Source: Enterobacter sp. R4-368 (GTDB lineage Bacteria > Pseudomonadota > Gammaproteobacteria > Enterobacterales > Enterobacteriaceae). From it: a stretch of DNA of 64,000 nucleotides. The translations under genes and the position numbers were made by a program. The stretch is taken from assembly GCF_000410515.1 (NCBI RefSeq), contig NC_021500.1, forward strand, positions 124,001-188,000. Direction: 5' to 3'. This document shows, piece after piece, positions 17,208-27,883 of this stretch (within the stretch, counting starts at the first letter, position 1; every line of letters begins with the position of its first letter). Below the pieces are notes generated by a model. The model saw only the letters and a program-made list of their open reading frames with translations, had not been told where the DNA came from and made no database searches.

Positions 17208-20200
17208 TCACGCTTTGGGTTCATTTATGGATCGCAAACTCCTGTCAAAAAATGCTGTCACCACAATAAAAAATACCGGCACAAAGAAAATCGCGAATAC
17301 GGTGCCGCTGATCATGCCCCCGAAAACCCCAATACCGATGGCATTCTGCGTGCTGGCGCTGGCACCACTGGCGAGTATCAGGGGAACAACGCCCAGCGTG
17401 AAGGCTAACGAGGTCATCAAAATCGGGCGCAGCCGTTGTCGGGACGCCACAAATGTTGCCTCCAGGGTGCTCATGCCCTGGTGGCGTAGCTGCCGGGCAA
17501 ATTCGACAATCAAAATGGCGTTTTTGGCTGAAAGACCAATCAGGGTAATTAGGCCCACTTTGAAAAAGACATCGTTGGTCATACTGGCGGCGCTAACAGC
17601 AATAAGCGCGCCGATAAGCCCCAACGGCACGGCCAGCATCACGGAAACGGGAATTGACCAGCTTTCATACAGTGCCGCCAGCACCAGAAATACCACCAGC
17701 ACAGACAGGAGGATTAACCCTGGCAACTGGGACGCCGAGGCTTTCTCCTGCAACGAACTGCCCGCCCACTCGCCGGTAAACCCTGGCGGTAATGCCTTTG
17801 CCAGTTGCTCCATAGTTTTCATCGCTTCACCACTGGCGTGACCCGAAGCGGCGCTGCCGGTAATGCGAATGGCCGGGTATCCTTGATAACGATTGAGTTG
17901 CTGCGGGGCCTGGTGCCAGGACGAGGTGACAAAAGCTGAAAGTGGCACCATTTCCCCGAGCCTGTTTTTTACGGATATTTTTAACAGCGTTTCAGGCTGC
18001 ATTCGGTAGGCCGCATCGGCCTGCACAATGACCTGCTGGACACGGCCAGCATTGGTGTAGTCATTAACGTAGTTTGAACCCGAGGTGACAGAAATAGCCT
18101 GATTGATCTCCTCAAACGATACGCCTAACGCTTGCGCTTTTTCCCGGTCGATGTTCAGGGAAATAGAGGCCCCCTCGGGTAATCCATCGATATAGACATC
18201 CGCAAGATTTGCACTCTTGTTTGCCTGTAAAACCAGCCTGTCTGCGGCCTGTTTCAGCGCCTCGTAGCCTTTGCCCGCTCTGTCTTCAACATAAAAGGTG
18301 AAGCCGGAAGAGGTGCCCATATCAGCGATAGCGGGCGGCAGCAGACTCATGGTGACCGCGTCGGGCACGGATTGCATTTTTGCCTGAATGAGATCGGCTT
18401 CATCCTGGGCTGCGATGCCCTTGCGCGATGACCACGCTTTTAAGGTCGTAAAAGCCAGCGCGGAGTTTTGTCCCGAGCCTGAAAAACCGAAACCGAGGAT
18501 CATAATATTGCTATCAACGGCTTGCCGTGCCGCTACCTCATCTTCATAGCGTTTCACCACCGCGAGCGTGCGCTGCATCGTGGCCTCGGAGGGAAGCTGA
18601 ATGGAGGACATAAAATAGCCCTGATCCTCTTCGGGCAAAAAAGAGGATGGCAGCGTGATTAACCCCATCACCAGGGCCGCGCACAGCGCGGCATAGAGCA
18701 GCATCATTCGCCCGGCGCGCTTTACTACATACCCCAGTCCCGCGGTATAACGTGAAGAGAGCATCTGAAAATAACGGTTAAACCCGGCGGCGAATTTTCC
18801 CGCTGACGACGCGTTTTCCCGTTGCGGCTTCAGCAGGGTGGCACAGAGCGCAGGCGTCAGCGTTAAAGCTAAAAAAGCGGAGAACAGGATCGATACCGCC
18901 ATCGAAACCGTGAACTGGCGGTAAATCACCCCGACCGAACCGCTGGCAAAGGCCATCGGGATAAATACGGCGGTGAGCACCAGCGTAATGCCAATAATCG
19001 CCGGTGTGATTTCCCGCATCGCTTCGCGGGTCGCCTCGCGCGCCGGGAGGCCTTTTTCTGCCATCAGTCGCTCAACGTTCTCGACGACAACAATCGCGTC
19101 ATCGACGATGATACCAATGGCTAACACCATGCCAAACATGGTCAGAATATTGATGGAATAGCCGCTTAGCAGCATCACGGTGAATGTCCCGAGCAGCGCC
19201 ACCGGAACAACAATGGCCGGGATGAGCGTGCAACGGATATTGTGCAAAAAGATCAGCATCACCAGAAAAACCAGCACCATCGCTTCGGCTAACGTTTGTA
19301 CCACTTTGATGATCGACGCTTTGACAAAAGGGGCGGTGTCGAACGGAACGGTAAACGCCATGCCCTGCGGCAGCGCGGTGCTCAGTTCGGCCAGCCGCTG
19401 ATGAATCCCTGCGGCAGTGCTGATGGCATTCGCGCCTGGCGAAAGCTGAATCGCTGCTGCCGTTGCCGGAACGCCATTTTCCCGGATGCCATAGGTATAA
19501 CTCTGTAACCCAGACTCCACGCGTGCGATATCGCCAAGCGTCAGACGCGCGCCGTCCGTGGTCGCTTTGAGGGTGATATTTTTAAATTCCGCAACAGAGG
19601 TGAGTTGCCCCTTCACGGTTAACGGATAAGTGACGTCCTGGCCCGGCAGCGCCGGTTCGTCTCCCGATCTGCCGGGTGAAACCAGCACATTCTGTTGGCT
19701 CACCGCGCTGATGACGTCACTGGCTGAAAGCTGGTAATGGTGCATTTTTACCGGGTCAAGCCAGATGCGCATGGCTTTTTCACCGCCGAACAACTGAACC
19801 TTGCCCACGCCCGGCACGCGACGAAGTGCATCGCTGATGTTTCTGGCGAAATAATCACTCAGATCCGCCTCCTGATAGGCACCCGTTTCGGATTTCAGTC
19901 CGACCATCAGCAGAAAACCAGACTCGGCCGCTTCAACGCTGACACCGTTTTGTCTCACCGCCTGCGGTAGGCGCGGCTCCACGGTTTTTACCTTATTTTG
20001 CACATCCATCTGCGCGAGTTTGCTGTCCGTTCCGGGTTTAAACGTCACTGTGATAGACGCCATGCCGCTGGTATCGCTGGTGGACTCGAAATAGAGCAAA
20101 TTGTCGACACCGGTGATCTCTCGCTCGATAAGTGAAACCACCGAGCTATTCATCATGTCAGGCGATGCGCCAGGAAAACTGACCGAAATAATAATACTCG

Positions 20201-20321
20201 GCGGTGCGACCGACGGATATTGTGCGACCGGAAGATGCGGGATGGATAAACACCCACTCAATATAATGAACAGTGCAACAACCCAGGCAAAAACAGGCCG
20301 GTCAATAAAAAACTGTGGCAT
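17208..20321 (-). CDS. RND-family multidrug efflux permease (AcrB/MexF/AdeB type)
   Basis: 1037 residues from ATG 20321 (MPQFFIDRPVFAW, the standard HAE1 opening); a TTG six codons earlier is also open. Proton-relay residues are present: the Asp pair in AIGIIVDDAIVVVENVER in TM4 and Lys in GLSAKNAILIVEFARQL in TM10. Two large periplasmic loops follow TM1 and TM7, as in AcrB. It is an inner-membrane trimer that exports drugs by proton antiport and needs a periplasmic adaptor and an outer-membrane channel. Neither is encoded next to it: upstream, where the adaptor gene should be, lies an ABC membrane-domain gene. It may borrow a partner such as AcrA/TolC. The divergent AdeRS-like system is the probable regulator. 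Confidence 0.93.
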   Translation of the reverse strand: MPQFFIDRPVFAWVVALFIILSGCLSIPHLPVAQYPSVAPPSIIISVSFPGASPDMMNSSVVSLIEREITGVDNLLYFESTSDTSGMASITVTFKPGTDSKLAQMDVQNKVKTVEPRLPQAVRQNGVSVEAAESGFLLMVGLKSETGAYQEADLSDYFARNISDALRRVPGVGKVQLFGGEKAMRIWLDPVKMHHYQLSASDVISAVSQQNVLVSPGRSGDEPALPGQDVTYPLTVKGQLTSVAEFKNITLKATTDGARLTLGDIARVESGLQSYTYGIRENGVPATAAAIQLSPGANAISTAAGIHQRLAELSTALPQGMAFTVPFDTAPFVKASIIKVVQTLAEAMVLVFLVMLIFLHNIRCTLIPAIVVPVALLGTFTVMLLSGYSINILTMFGMVLAIGIIVDDAIVVVENVERLMAEKGLPAREATREAMREITPAIIGITLVLTAVFIPMAFASGSVGVIYRQFTVSMAVSILFSAFLALTLTPALCATLLKPQRENASSAGKFAAGFNRYFQMLSSRYTAGLGYVVKRAGRMMLLYAALCAALVMGLITLPSSFLPEEDQGYFMSSIQLPSEATMQRTLAVVKRYEDEVAARQAVDSNIMILGFGFSGSGQNSALAFTTLKAWSSRKGIAAQDEADLIQAKMQSVPDAVTMSLLPPAIADMGTSSGFTFYVEDRAGKGYEALKQAADRLVLQANKSANLADVYIDGLPEGASISLNIDREKAQALGVSFEEINQAISVTSGSNYVNDYTNAGRVQQVIVQADAAYRMQPETLLKISVKNRLGEMVPLSAFVTSSWHQAPQQLNRYQGYPAIRITGSAASGHASGEAMKTMEQLAKALPPGFTGEWAGSSLQEKASASQLPGLILLSVLVVFLVLAALYESWSIPVSVMLAVPLGLIGALIAVSAASMTNDVFFKVGLITLIGLSAKNAILIVEFARQLRHQGMSTLEATFVASRQRLRPILMTSLAFTLGVVPLILASGASASTQNAIGIGVFGGMISGTVFAIFFVPVFFIVVTAFFDRSLRSINEPKA

Positions 20322-20359
20322 GAAATCAATTCCGAACAATTAAGGCGAGGTGAGTAAAC

Positions 20360-21283
20360 TCAAGGTTTCTGCTGCGGTGATAATGTCCCGGTATCGACAT
20401 CATCCGTCTTGACGCGTTGACCAATGTCTTTAAGTTGTGAAAACTTCTCCAGCAGTTGCGGAGCATCATCAAGGCTGGTGGCAAACATCCACATATACGT
20501 CATTACCGAATAAATATGCCCGGCGTTCACCCCCTGGGTTGAGGTCATTAATATAATGGTCAGGGTAAAGAGCAGGGCGATCAGCACGCCGATCGCCAGG
20601 TATCCCAGCGCTTCACGATCGGAAAGTCTGATTCGCAAGCGGGCAAGGGAGGAATAATGGCGGTTAAGCGAGAGCGTGGTGGCTTTATGCACATAGTCCA
20701 CCTCCTTCTCCAGTCGGTTATTCAGCCGGTTAAACAGCAACTCATTTTTACGGGTATAGCCTTTAAGAAAGCACGACAGAATAATGACAATAACCACACA
20801 CATCACCCCGGCGTGAAACTCAATGATGAGCAGCATAATGGCCGCGCCAAAAAGGGAAATAATCGAGGTCATCAGCATCGGCAGATGCATCTCAAAGAAA
20901 TCAACAAATTCACGGGCTAACACCACCCGTGCGGCGATGGTTGAGTGATTAAGCTGATATTTACGCTGCGCAATAATAACCGATACGGCAAGACCGGCAT
21001 AAATGCGTGCAAATGTGCGCGTATCGATGCTGCGACGGGTTGCACCGAGGATCCAGATAAAGAGGATCATCAGCCCATACAGCGCGGCTGTAAGGGCATT
21101 CCCCGCCAGAATCGCGTTGATAGCGATGCCCGCCAGCACGGGATATAACAAATAGGTCACGTTTTCCGCAATCACCAGCAAAAAAGTCACCGAGAGCTTT
21201 TTCCCGTTTTTTACGGCCAGATGTTTTAATGTCCTTTTCACATTTTCAGTGGAGGACGGTGGGTGTTTATTTATCGACGTCAT
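20360..21283 (-). CDS. ABC transporter six-TM domain protein without ATPase domain
   Basis: A 307-residue protein with about six membrane segments (for example FLLVIAENVTYLLYPVLAGI and ALYGLMILFIWILGATRRSI). It resembles the ABC_membrane_3 family (PF13748), which has exporter-type transmembrane regions. There is no Walker A, signature or Walker B motif, and no ATPase gene next to it. It starts upstream of the RND permease on the same strand, 38 bp away, so the two are likely co-transcribed. A role as a membrane partner or receptor for a separately encoded ATPase is possible but unproven. Confidence 0.78.
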   Translation of the reverse strand: MTSINKHPPSSTENVKRTLKHLAVKNGKKLSVTFLLVIAENVTYLLYPVLAGIAINAILAGNALTAALYGLMILFIWILGATRRSIDTRTFARIYAGLAVSVIIAQRKYQLNHSTIAARVVLAREFVDFFEMHLPMLMTSIISLFGAAIMLLIIEFHAGVMCVVIVIILSCFLKGYTRKNELLFNRLNNRLEKEVDYVHKATTLSLNRHYSSLARLRIRLSDREALGYLAIGVLIALLFTLTIILMTSTQGVNAGHIYSVMTYMWMFATSLDDAPQLLEKFSQLKDIGQRVKTDDVDTGTLSPQQKP

Positions 21284-21554
21284 TATAAAAAAGTATCTAC
21301 CCGGTATGGATGAACAATCCTGGCTTACCTTTATGCTTAATCACCCCTGCGCTTTCATTGCGAGCCGATTAACATATGCGCCAGAATTACAGTGCATTGA
21401 TGCAATGTATCGTTTTGATGTTTACGCAGAATGGCTGCTTTATGGAGGCTATATGGAGGCAGCTAGTTTATCTGCGATATAAAGATGCCAGAATTTTCTG
21501 GCTACTTGTCACCACGCTTATCGCCAAAAATCGTTGCTTCGCATTCAACAAGAT

Positions 21555-21941
21555 TCAGAGGATCCGCAATAAAAGGTACATCGGCGTAACGCCGAGGAAA
21601 ATAATCAAAAAACACTCATAATAAAAACTAAAATCATAAATATCAGGAAACCTCAGTAACAGAATATTAAAGATGAGAATAAGGTGAAGAAATATGATGA
21701 CCAAAACGAAGGTGACAAGCGCCAGCTCTTTTAGTACGCCCGCTTTTTCCTGTAGCAAAAACAATAAAAGTGAAACGCTTAACGCCGAATAGATAAACGG
21801 TGATGAAAGCAGCGTCGCACCTACTTTTTCCTCAACGTTGTGCATCAAAATAAGCCATATATAGAACATTCCCCATAACCATAGCGAAAATATCATCAAT
21901 GAACTGATTTTTTCAGTGGTGAGCTTCCGTAAGTACTTCAT
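21555..21941 (-). CDS. Small four-TM membrane protein, unknown
   Basis: A 128-residue, highly hydrophobic protein with four likely membrane segments: about 15-33, 45-63, 73-97 and 108-126. It is AT-rich relative to its neighbours, with many Leu, Ile and Phe residues. I recognise no family. It lies 271 bp upstream of the ABC membrane-domain gene on the same strand and is divergent from the two-component system, so it may belong to the same efflux locus. Confidence 0.55.
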   Translation of the reverse strand: MKYLRKLTTEKISSLMIFSLWLWGMFYIWLILMHNVEEKVGATLLSSPFIYSALSVSLLLFLLQEKAGVLKELALVTFVLVIIFLHLILIFNILLLRFPDIYDFSFYYECFLIIFLGVTPMYLLLRIL

Positions 21942-22376
21942 TGATATTTCTACTCCGAAAGATAGCGTTACCGGTAATGAAATAAGATGTTTTTACCGTG
22001 TTTATTTATGTCGTCGTTTTCCAGTAACACGTTATTTTCTATGTCTTACTTTCTATTGTTATCCAGGACTGTGGAAAATTGATTACCCGAATGTGGAGCG
22101 AGTGTGTACGTCTGCCTGGTAAATATTCACTTGCGGATGTTGCCGTCAGACATTGAGAAAAAAATGAGACGTCAGCGGGTTTACCTGTATGCAACTTTCG
22201 TCGCACAAGCGGGTCTCATGTTCGCTGATGACCTGCGCGTTATTGCCTGGCTTCAGAAACAGCTTAGAAAAACGGCATTTGCATCGGTGCATTAACCTCA
22301 GCGAAAACATCGGTGTATGCTTTCGCGCAAGCCAGGTCACAGAATGCCTGCAATATCAGTGGTGGGTGGAGAAATC
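21942..22376. other. Divergent intergenic region upstream of the AdeRS-like operon
   Basis: 435 bp between the small membrane protein gene (minus) and the response regulator (plus). No gene is supported here. It should contain the promoters of both transcription units; GGTGGGTGGAGAA just before 22377 is the ribosome binding site of the regulator. Confidence 0.5.
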
Positions 22377-23081
22377 ATGAACGACAACTATCTTATTCTT
22401 GTTGCTGAAGATGATGATGAAATAGCGGATATTCTGACCAGTTATATTCAGCGTTCGGGGATGCGCACCCTGCGCGCGGCGGACGGCGAGCAGGCAATAG
22501 ATACCTGTCGGCTGAAAAAGCCCGATTTGGTATTACTGGATATTCAGTTGCCAGTGTTCGATGGCTGGACTGTCCTTTCCACACTGCGAAAAGAGAGCAA
22601 TATTCCGGTCATCATGGTTACGGCACTGGATCAGGATATCGACAAACTGATGGGGCTGCGGCTTGGCGCGGATGATTATGTCGTTAAACCTTTCAATCCC
22701 ACTGAGGTGGTCGCACGTATCGAAGCCGTGCTGCGCAGGGCAAAGGCCAGCCACGAACAACTCCACAACAAGCCTATCCGCACCCCCTTTTTAACGGTGT
22801 ATCCGCAAGATTTTTATGTGGAGATCAATGGTTGCGGCGAGGTTATCTCTCCCTTACTGACAACGACCGAATTCAAACTGCTGGCCTATCTGGCGCGTAA
22901 CCCGCGAAAAGTCTGCTCGCGCGAAGAGTTGCTCAATGCCTGCCTGCCGGAAGGCGATACCCTGGATCGCACGGTGGACAGCCATATGAGCAAACTGCGC
23001 AAAAAGCTGGAAAACTGCGGGTTAAAAGGGGTTCCGGAAAGTATTCGCGGCATGGGTTACCGGTTAGGTGAAAACAAATGA
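22377..23081 (+). CDS. Response regulator, OmpR/PhoB class, AdeR/BaeR-like
   Basis: 234 residues from ATG 22377 (MNDNYLILVAEDDDEI), with GGAG before it. The receiver has the acidic cluster AEDDDE, the phospho-acceptor Asp in LVLLDIQLPVFDGW, Thr in VIMVTALDQDIDKLMGLRLG and Lys in DDYVVKPFNPTEVVARI. These segments are strikingly like Acinetobacter AdeR. The C-terminus is a winged helix (TVDSHMSKLRKKLE, then GMGYRL). It probably controls the divergent RND pump locus, as AdeR controls AdeABC. It overlaps the kinase gene by 4 bp (ATGA). Confidence 0.9.
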   Translation: MNDNYLILVAEDDDEIADILTSYIQRSGMRTLRAADGEQAIDTCRLKKPDLVLLDIQLPVFDGWTVLSTLRKESNIPVIMVTALDQDIDKLMGLRLGADDYVVKPFNPTEVVARIEAVLRRAKASHEQLHNKPIRTPFLTVYPQDFYVEINGCGEVISPLLTTTEFKLLAYLARNPRKVCSREELLNACLPEGDTLDRTVDSHMSKLRKKLENCGLKGVPESIRGMGYRLGENK

Positions 23082-24151
23082 ACAAAGGCCATCCGTTAAG
23101 CCGCCAGGTTCTGGCGTTTATGATTTCGCTGACGCTGACGGTTATTGCTGTCTCGGTTATCGGCTCCTACCTGTTTTATACCTTTATCATTTATTACATT
23201 CCCGGCGGGGCAATGGCCGGGAATGAGGATCAGATGACCTATCTGGACTGGTTATGGATCCTGATTGCTTCCGCGATAAGTTTATCCATCTCGCTTTTTT
23301 TTACGGTAAAACTGTCGGCAAGAATATTGACCCCGTTAAGCTCCGTTGCGACCAGCCTGCGCAGAATAGCCCAGGGCGATCTGGGCGCACGAGCGTTTTG
23401 CGCCAGTTCCCATCTGGGTGAGCTTAATCATCTGGTTAATGACTTCAATGAGATGGCGGAAAAACTACAAACAATGGATGCGCAGCGCAGATCCTGGAAT
23501 GCCGCCATCGCCCATGAACTGCGCACGCCGGTTACCATTCTGCGGGGCCGTTTACAGGGGCTGGTGGATGGCGTATTCGAGCCAAATCCAACCTTGTTTA
23601 ACAATCTGCTAAAGCAAACCGAGGGTTTATCCAGCCTGATAGAAGATCTGCGGGTGGTGAGTTCATCCGGCGGGGCCGAATTTACGTTAACGCTCGCGGA
23701 AGTGGATTTGCAGGAGATCATTCAGAGCGCGGTGGATTCCTTTGCGCTGGAATTTAAACGCAGCCATTTTACCGTCGCGACCGAATTACATCCCCAGCAA
23801 TGCCAGTGCGATCCGCTGCGAATCATTCAGTGTCTGACTGTCCTTTTCGATAACGCGATAAAATATGCCACCTCTAAAAGCATGGTGATCCGCCACGGTG
23901 CGAATGAACACGAGAACTTTATTCTCATCGAGGATGGGGGGCCGGGGATCCCGGAGGCGTTTCATAAATTTATGTTTCACCCCTTTCAGCGCGGCGCCAG
24001 TGCAAGGGATACCAATCCGGGAGGCTGTGGGCTGGGGTTGTCAGTGCTGAAAGCCATCATGCTTGCCCATCAGGGCGACGTTACCTACACGTTAACCGAT
24101 CAGGGCCATTCCATTTTTCGCCTCTCATGGCCCCTACGGAAACAACCGTGA
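23078..24151 (+). CDS. Sensor histidine kinase, AdeS/BaeS-like
   Basis: A 357-residue protein. TM1 is at about 11-37, followed by a short periplasmic loop of about 25 residues. TM2 is at about 63-83, then HAMP. The H-box is WNAAIAHELRTPVTILRGRL, with RLQGLVDGVFEPNPTLFNNL close behind it as in AdeS. The N-box is VLFDNAIKYA and the G-boxes are EDGGPGIPEA and GGCGLGLSVL. The short loop suggests sensing within the membrane rather than a periplasmic ligand domain. Its stop codon directly abuts that of the convergent ATP-grasp gene, with no gap. Confidence 0.92.
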   Translation: MNKGHPLSRQVLAFMISLTLTVIAVSVIGSYLFYTFIIYYIPGGAMAGNEDQMTYLDWLWILIASAISLSISLFFTVKLSARILTPLSSVATSLRRIAQGDLGARAFCASSHLGELNHLVNDFNEMAEKLQTMDAQRRSWNAAIAHELRTPVTILRGRLQGLVDGVFEPNPTLFNNLLKQTEGLSSLIEDLRVVSSSGGAEFTLTLAEVDLQEIIQSAVDSFALEFKRSHFTVATELHPQQCQCDPLRIIQCLTVLFDNAIKYATSKSMVIRHGANEHENFILIEDGGPGIPEAFHKFMFHPFQRGASARDTNPGGCGLGLSVLKAIMLAHQGDVTYTLTDQGHSIFRLSWPLRKQP

Positions 24152-25084
24152 TTACGCTTTCAGTGTCTGCAACTGCGGGTTGGTTTGTCTCGCGGCCATA
24201 TTCCACATCTCACCCAGCCGGGTATCCCACTCTGGCGGTGAGATTTGTAACTTGCCGCGCCGGGGGCTGAGGGTGATTTCACTGAAATAAATAACATCAC
24301 GCTGCAGCATAAGATCAATTCGGCAATAATCGATCCCGGTTGACAGCTCCTGCGCAGCGGTTATTGCCTTATGCAATAATTCCGGTTCAGGTATCGCCCC
24401 GGGGGTATTGGGATATTCCAACTGAAAGGGCTGCAACTGCCAGCAGCGATTGTAGACATTAATAAAACCGTGACCGGCGTCATCGGTAAAATCCGCTTCG
24501 ATAAAACCCGCGATGCCGTGAAAACAGTGTATTCTCAGCATTTCTGGCGTGCGGCTTTTGTCTCTTTCGGAAAATAAATCAATGTATTTTTCGCACAATA
24601 TAACCGGTTTGATGTTTTTATACTGCCATTCCCGGGTGGTGTAATACATATTTTTGCGCAGGGCAAAATCCAGCTTCTGCAGCGCGCGTGCAATATTGAG
24701 TTTATCCTTATCGGTGCATATTACTGCGCTACCACTGTCGTGATTACACTTCAGCACAAACTTGTCCGGTAACTGGCTGAAATCGATGCTTTGCACGTTG
24801 TCATAGACGCAAAGCAAGGTGGGTAATTGTACTTTCTGCGTACGCGTCGCAACGTAATCGCGCACCGCCAGTTTATCTGCCAGCCGCGTATAGAGTGGGT
24901 TATGGTCATGCATCATGCGGTAGCATATTTTTTCGCTCAGCGTCACCGGATTAACCAGATCGGGGGTTCTGCCCGTGAGTCTTTTTAATCTTTTGCTATG
25001 AAACTGGTGATCCTGAACCATACCGGTTAAAAGTTTTCGACCCAGATACTCGGTGTATTTCATGAAATAATTAAATCTGTTCAT
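24152..25084 (-). CDS. TupA-like ATP-grasp protein
   Basis: A 310-residue protein. The pattern NPVTLSEKICYRMMHD, followed by LADKLAVRDYV, LPDKFVLKCNHDSGS and a late YCRIDLMLQRDVIYFSEITL, is that of the TupA family (PF14305). That family is named after teichuronopeptide biosynthesis in Bacillus and is found in polysaccharide and capsule loci. ATP-grasp enzymes join a carboxylate to an amine or similar group, so it may add an amino acid to a glycan. No other glycan genes are near, so the substrate is unknown. Confidence 0.82.
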   Translation of the reverse strand: MNRFNYFMKYTEYLGRKLLTGMVQDHQFHSKRLKRLTGRTPDLVNPVTLSEKICYRMMHDHNPLYTRLADKLAVRDYVATRTQKVQLPTLLCVYDNVQSIDFSQLPDKFVLKCNHDSGSAVICTDKDKLNIARALQKLDFALRKNMYYTTREWQYKNIKPVILCEKYIDLFSERDKSRTPEMLRIHCFHGIAGFIEADFTDDAGHGFINVYNRCWQLQPFQLEYPNTPGAIPEPELLHKAITAAQELSTGIDYCRIDLMLQRDVIYFSEITLSPRRGKLQISPPEWDTRLGEMWNMAARQTNPQLQTLKA

Positions 25085-25454
25085 TTTTCCTCCTGCGGAC
25101 AGTAAACATTCTGCAGAGGGTTTATTGATTTATATTGCCGCTAATATGGAGTGACGATGGAGTGGCTACAGGTAAAACATCCTTAAACGAGTTGGCTAAG
25201 TTCTGCTTGGCAGAAGGGAACGGGCAATATCTTCCTTTAAGTTAAATCTCAACACAGATACCGGCGTGTGACCGCGAAATATGGGGCGGGAGTAAGGAAA
25301 GAGAAACGCGAATTATCTTTGCAGGAAAGTACAGGGCTTGAAGATAAAAGGGTCTTTCTTACCGGTTTAACAAATTGCGCAGAAAATAGGTTCAGAATTC
25401 ACTTAAGCCAGATATATTACCTGTCGGGCCACCTTTTCTATGAGGGAGTGAGAA
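25085..25454. other. Intergenic region without supported gene
   Basis: 370 bp between the ATP-grasp gene (minus) and a small plus-strand gene. A 72-codon frame starting at 25268 overlaps the next gene and has neither a convincing ribosome binding site nor any recognisable domain, so I do not call it. Nothing else is seen. Confidence 0.45.
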
Positions 25455-25730
25455 ATGACGGATTACAGTTTTTATCAAAAAGGTAAGCAAATCGTTGTGC
25501 TGAAAAGTTCGCAAGGGGATGCCGCTTCACAACTGGTGGCGCAGGGCTTCGAAAAACAGTTTGAAGAGATCAGCGCGAGCAGTGAAAAAAATGCGCTTGC
25601 CCGCTTTGCGGATATTCGCCGTGATAACCAAATCGATCGCGAAAACTTCCTCGCCGGCGCAGGACCGATGCCGCTTATCGGTGGATTGACGGCCATTGTC
25701 ACCTCTCTTGTGCGCAAAAAAGAGCAGTGA
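25455..25730 (+). CDS. Small hydrophilic protein, unknown
   Basis: A 91-residue protein with GAGGGAGTGAG before the ATG. Its first two thirds are charged and soluble (FEKQFEEISASSEKNALARF). The last third is GAGPMPLIGGLTAIVTSLVR, a glycine-rich, hydrophobic stretch that might associate with a membrane. I recognise no family. The neighbouring ASCH gene 111 bp downstream is on the same strand. Confidence 0.6.
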   Translation: MTDYSFYQKGKQIVVLKSSQGDAASQLVAQGFEKQFEEISASSEKNALARFADIRRDNQIDRENFLAGAGPMPLIGGLTAIVTSLVRKKEQ

Positions 25731-25841
25731 TCAAAACGTAGACGGTTACGTTAATGGATGGGAAATACGGCGGCACAATGCCCGCTCTGAACGCGGGTTG
25801 CCGCGAAGTTACGCCGATAATACGCCGATAAAAGGTCCAGC

Positions 25842-26252
25842 ATGACGAAAATTGATGAACTAAAAAACGCCTATCCCGGCGCACAGGCATGGTCATTTGG
25901 CGATAATGCGGAGATGGCAAACGCGCTTGCACGCTTAGTGGTGAGTGGGAAAAAAACGGCCTCCTGCTGCTCGCTTGCTTCCTACCTCGCTGAAGAGTCG
26001 GCAGCCAAAATCGGCAGTTATCATATTATTCTCGACGGACAACATTCCCCGGTTTGCGTCATCAGAATGCTAGCGCTGCGCCTGGTACGCTTTTGCGATG
26101 TGACGGAAGAGTTTGCCAGAAAAGAGGGCGAGGGCGATTTAAGCCTTGAATACTGGCGCGAAGAGCACAAAGCCTTTTTTACCCGCGCGGGATTTTTCTC
26201 TGAACAGATGGAGCTTGTCGCGGAAGAGTTCGCGGTGGTTGAGGTTCTCTAA
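25842..26252 (+). CDS. ASCH-domain protein
   Basis: A 136-residue protein with the ASCH pattern: SGKKTASCCSLASYL, then PVCVIRMLALRLVRFCDVTE, then EGEGDLSLEYWREEHKAFF. ASCH domains have a PUA-like fold and are predicted RNA-binding regulators; some members (E. coli YqfB) are amidohydrolases acting on N4-acetylcytidine. This protein is longer than YqfB and of the EGEGD-SLEYWR type, whose function is not settled. A strong terminator follows. Confidence 0.85.
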   Translation: MTKIDELKNAYPGAQAWSFGDNAEMANALARLVVSGKKTASCCSLASYLAEESAAKIGSYHIILDGQHSPVCVIRMLALRLVRFCDVTEEFARKEGEGDLSLEYWREEHKAFFTRAGFFSEQMELVAEEFAVVEVL

Positions 26253-26293
26253 ACCGTGCATTGACGGTCGATCCGCATTTCCTAATACTCCCG

Positions 26294-26326
26294 AGGTGAA
26301 ACGCGACGGGCGCGTTTCACCTGTTT
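26294..26326 (+). terminator. Rho-independent terminator after the ASCH gene
   Basis: A perfect 12-bp stem AGGTGAAACGCG/CGCGTTTCACCT with a 5-base loop is followed by GTTTTA. It lies 42 bp downstream of the ASCH stop codon. The remaining sequence up to 26629 shows no gene. Confidence 0.85.
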
Positions 26327-26542
26327 TACCTTCAAAACTCGCACCGCTGCAACAGGTCGAAAAGCTCGCCATGCAGAAACTCAGCGTGATGTTCACAGAA
26401 CGTCCTCTCGTTCTTAACCCTGTTCAAATTGGTTAAAAGTCGCTGATTTACGCAACATATATCGCAAAACGCACAGAAACCGGTTTTTAAAAATCCGCTC
26501 ACTACGCAAACTTTTGCTGCCAGCCTTCGCGGGTAACATTGA

Positions 26543-27808
<1,266 letters not shown>

Positions 27809-27822
27809 GACGTTGCAGTCTC

Positions 27823-27855
27823 GTCCGCTGGCGCTGAACAGCGCTGCCAGCGGAC
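27823..27855. terminator. Convergent terminator between esterase and efflux operon
   Basis: The stem GTCCGCTGGC/GCCAGCGGAC has an inner GCGCT-type extension and lies between two converging genes. It is a very stable hairpin. The A-run on its right side gives a U-tract only in part. Confidence 0.6.
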
Positions 27856-27883
27856 AAAATCAAGACAACATTTAACGCTTTGG

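Noticed and set aside
25268..25486. 72-codon plus-strand frame overlapping the 91-residue gene
   Set aside because: Overlaps a better supported gene and lacks a good start signal.
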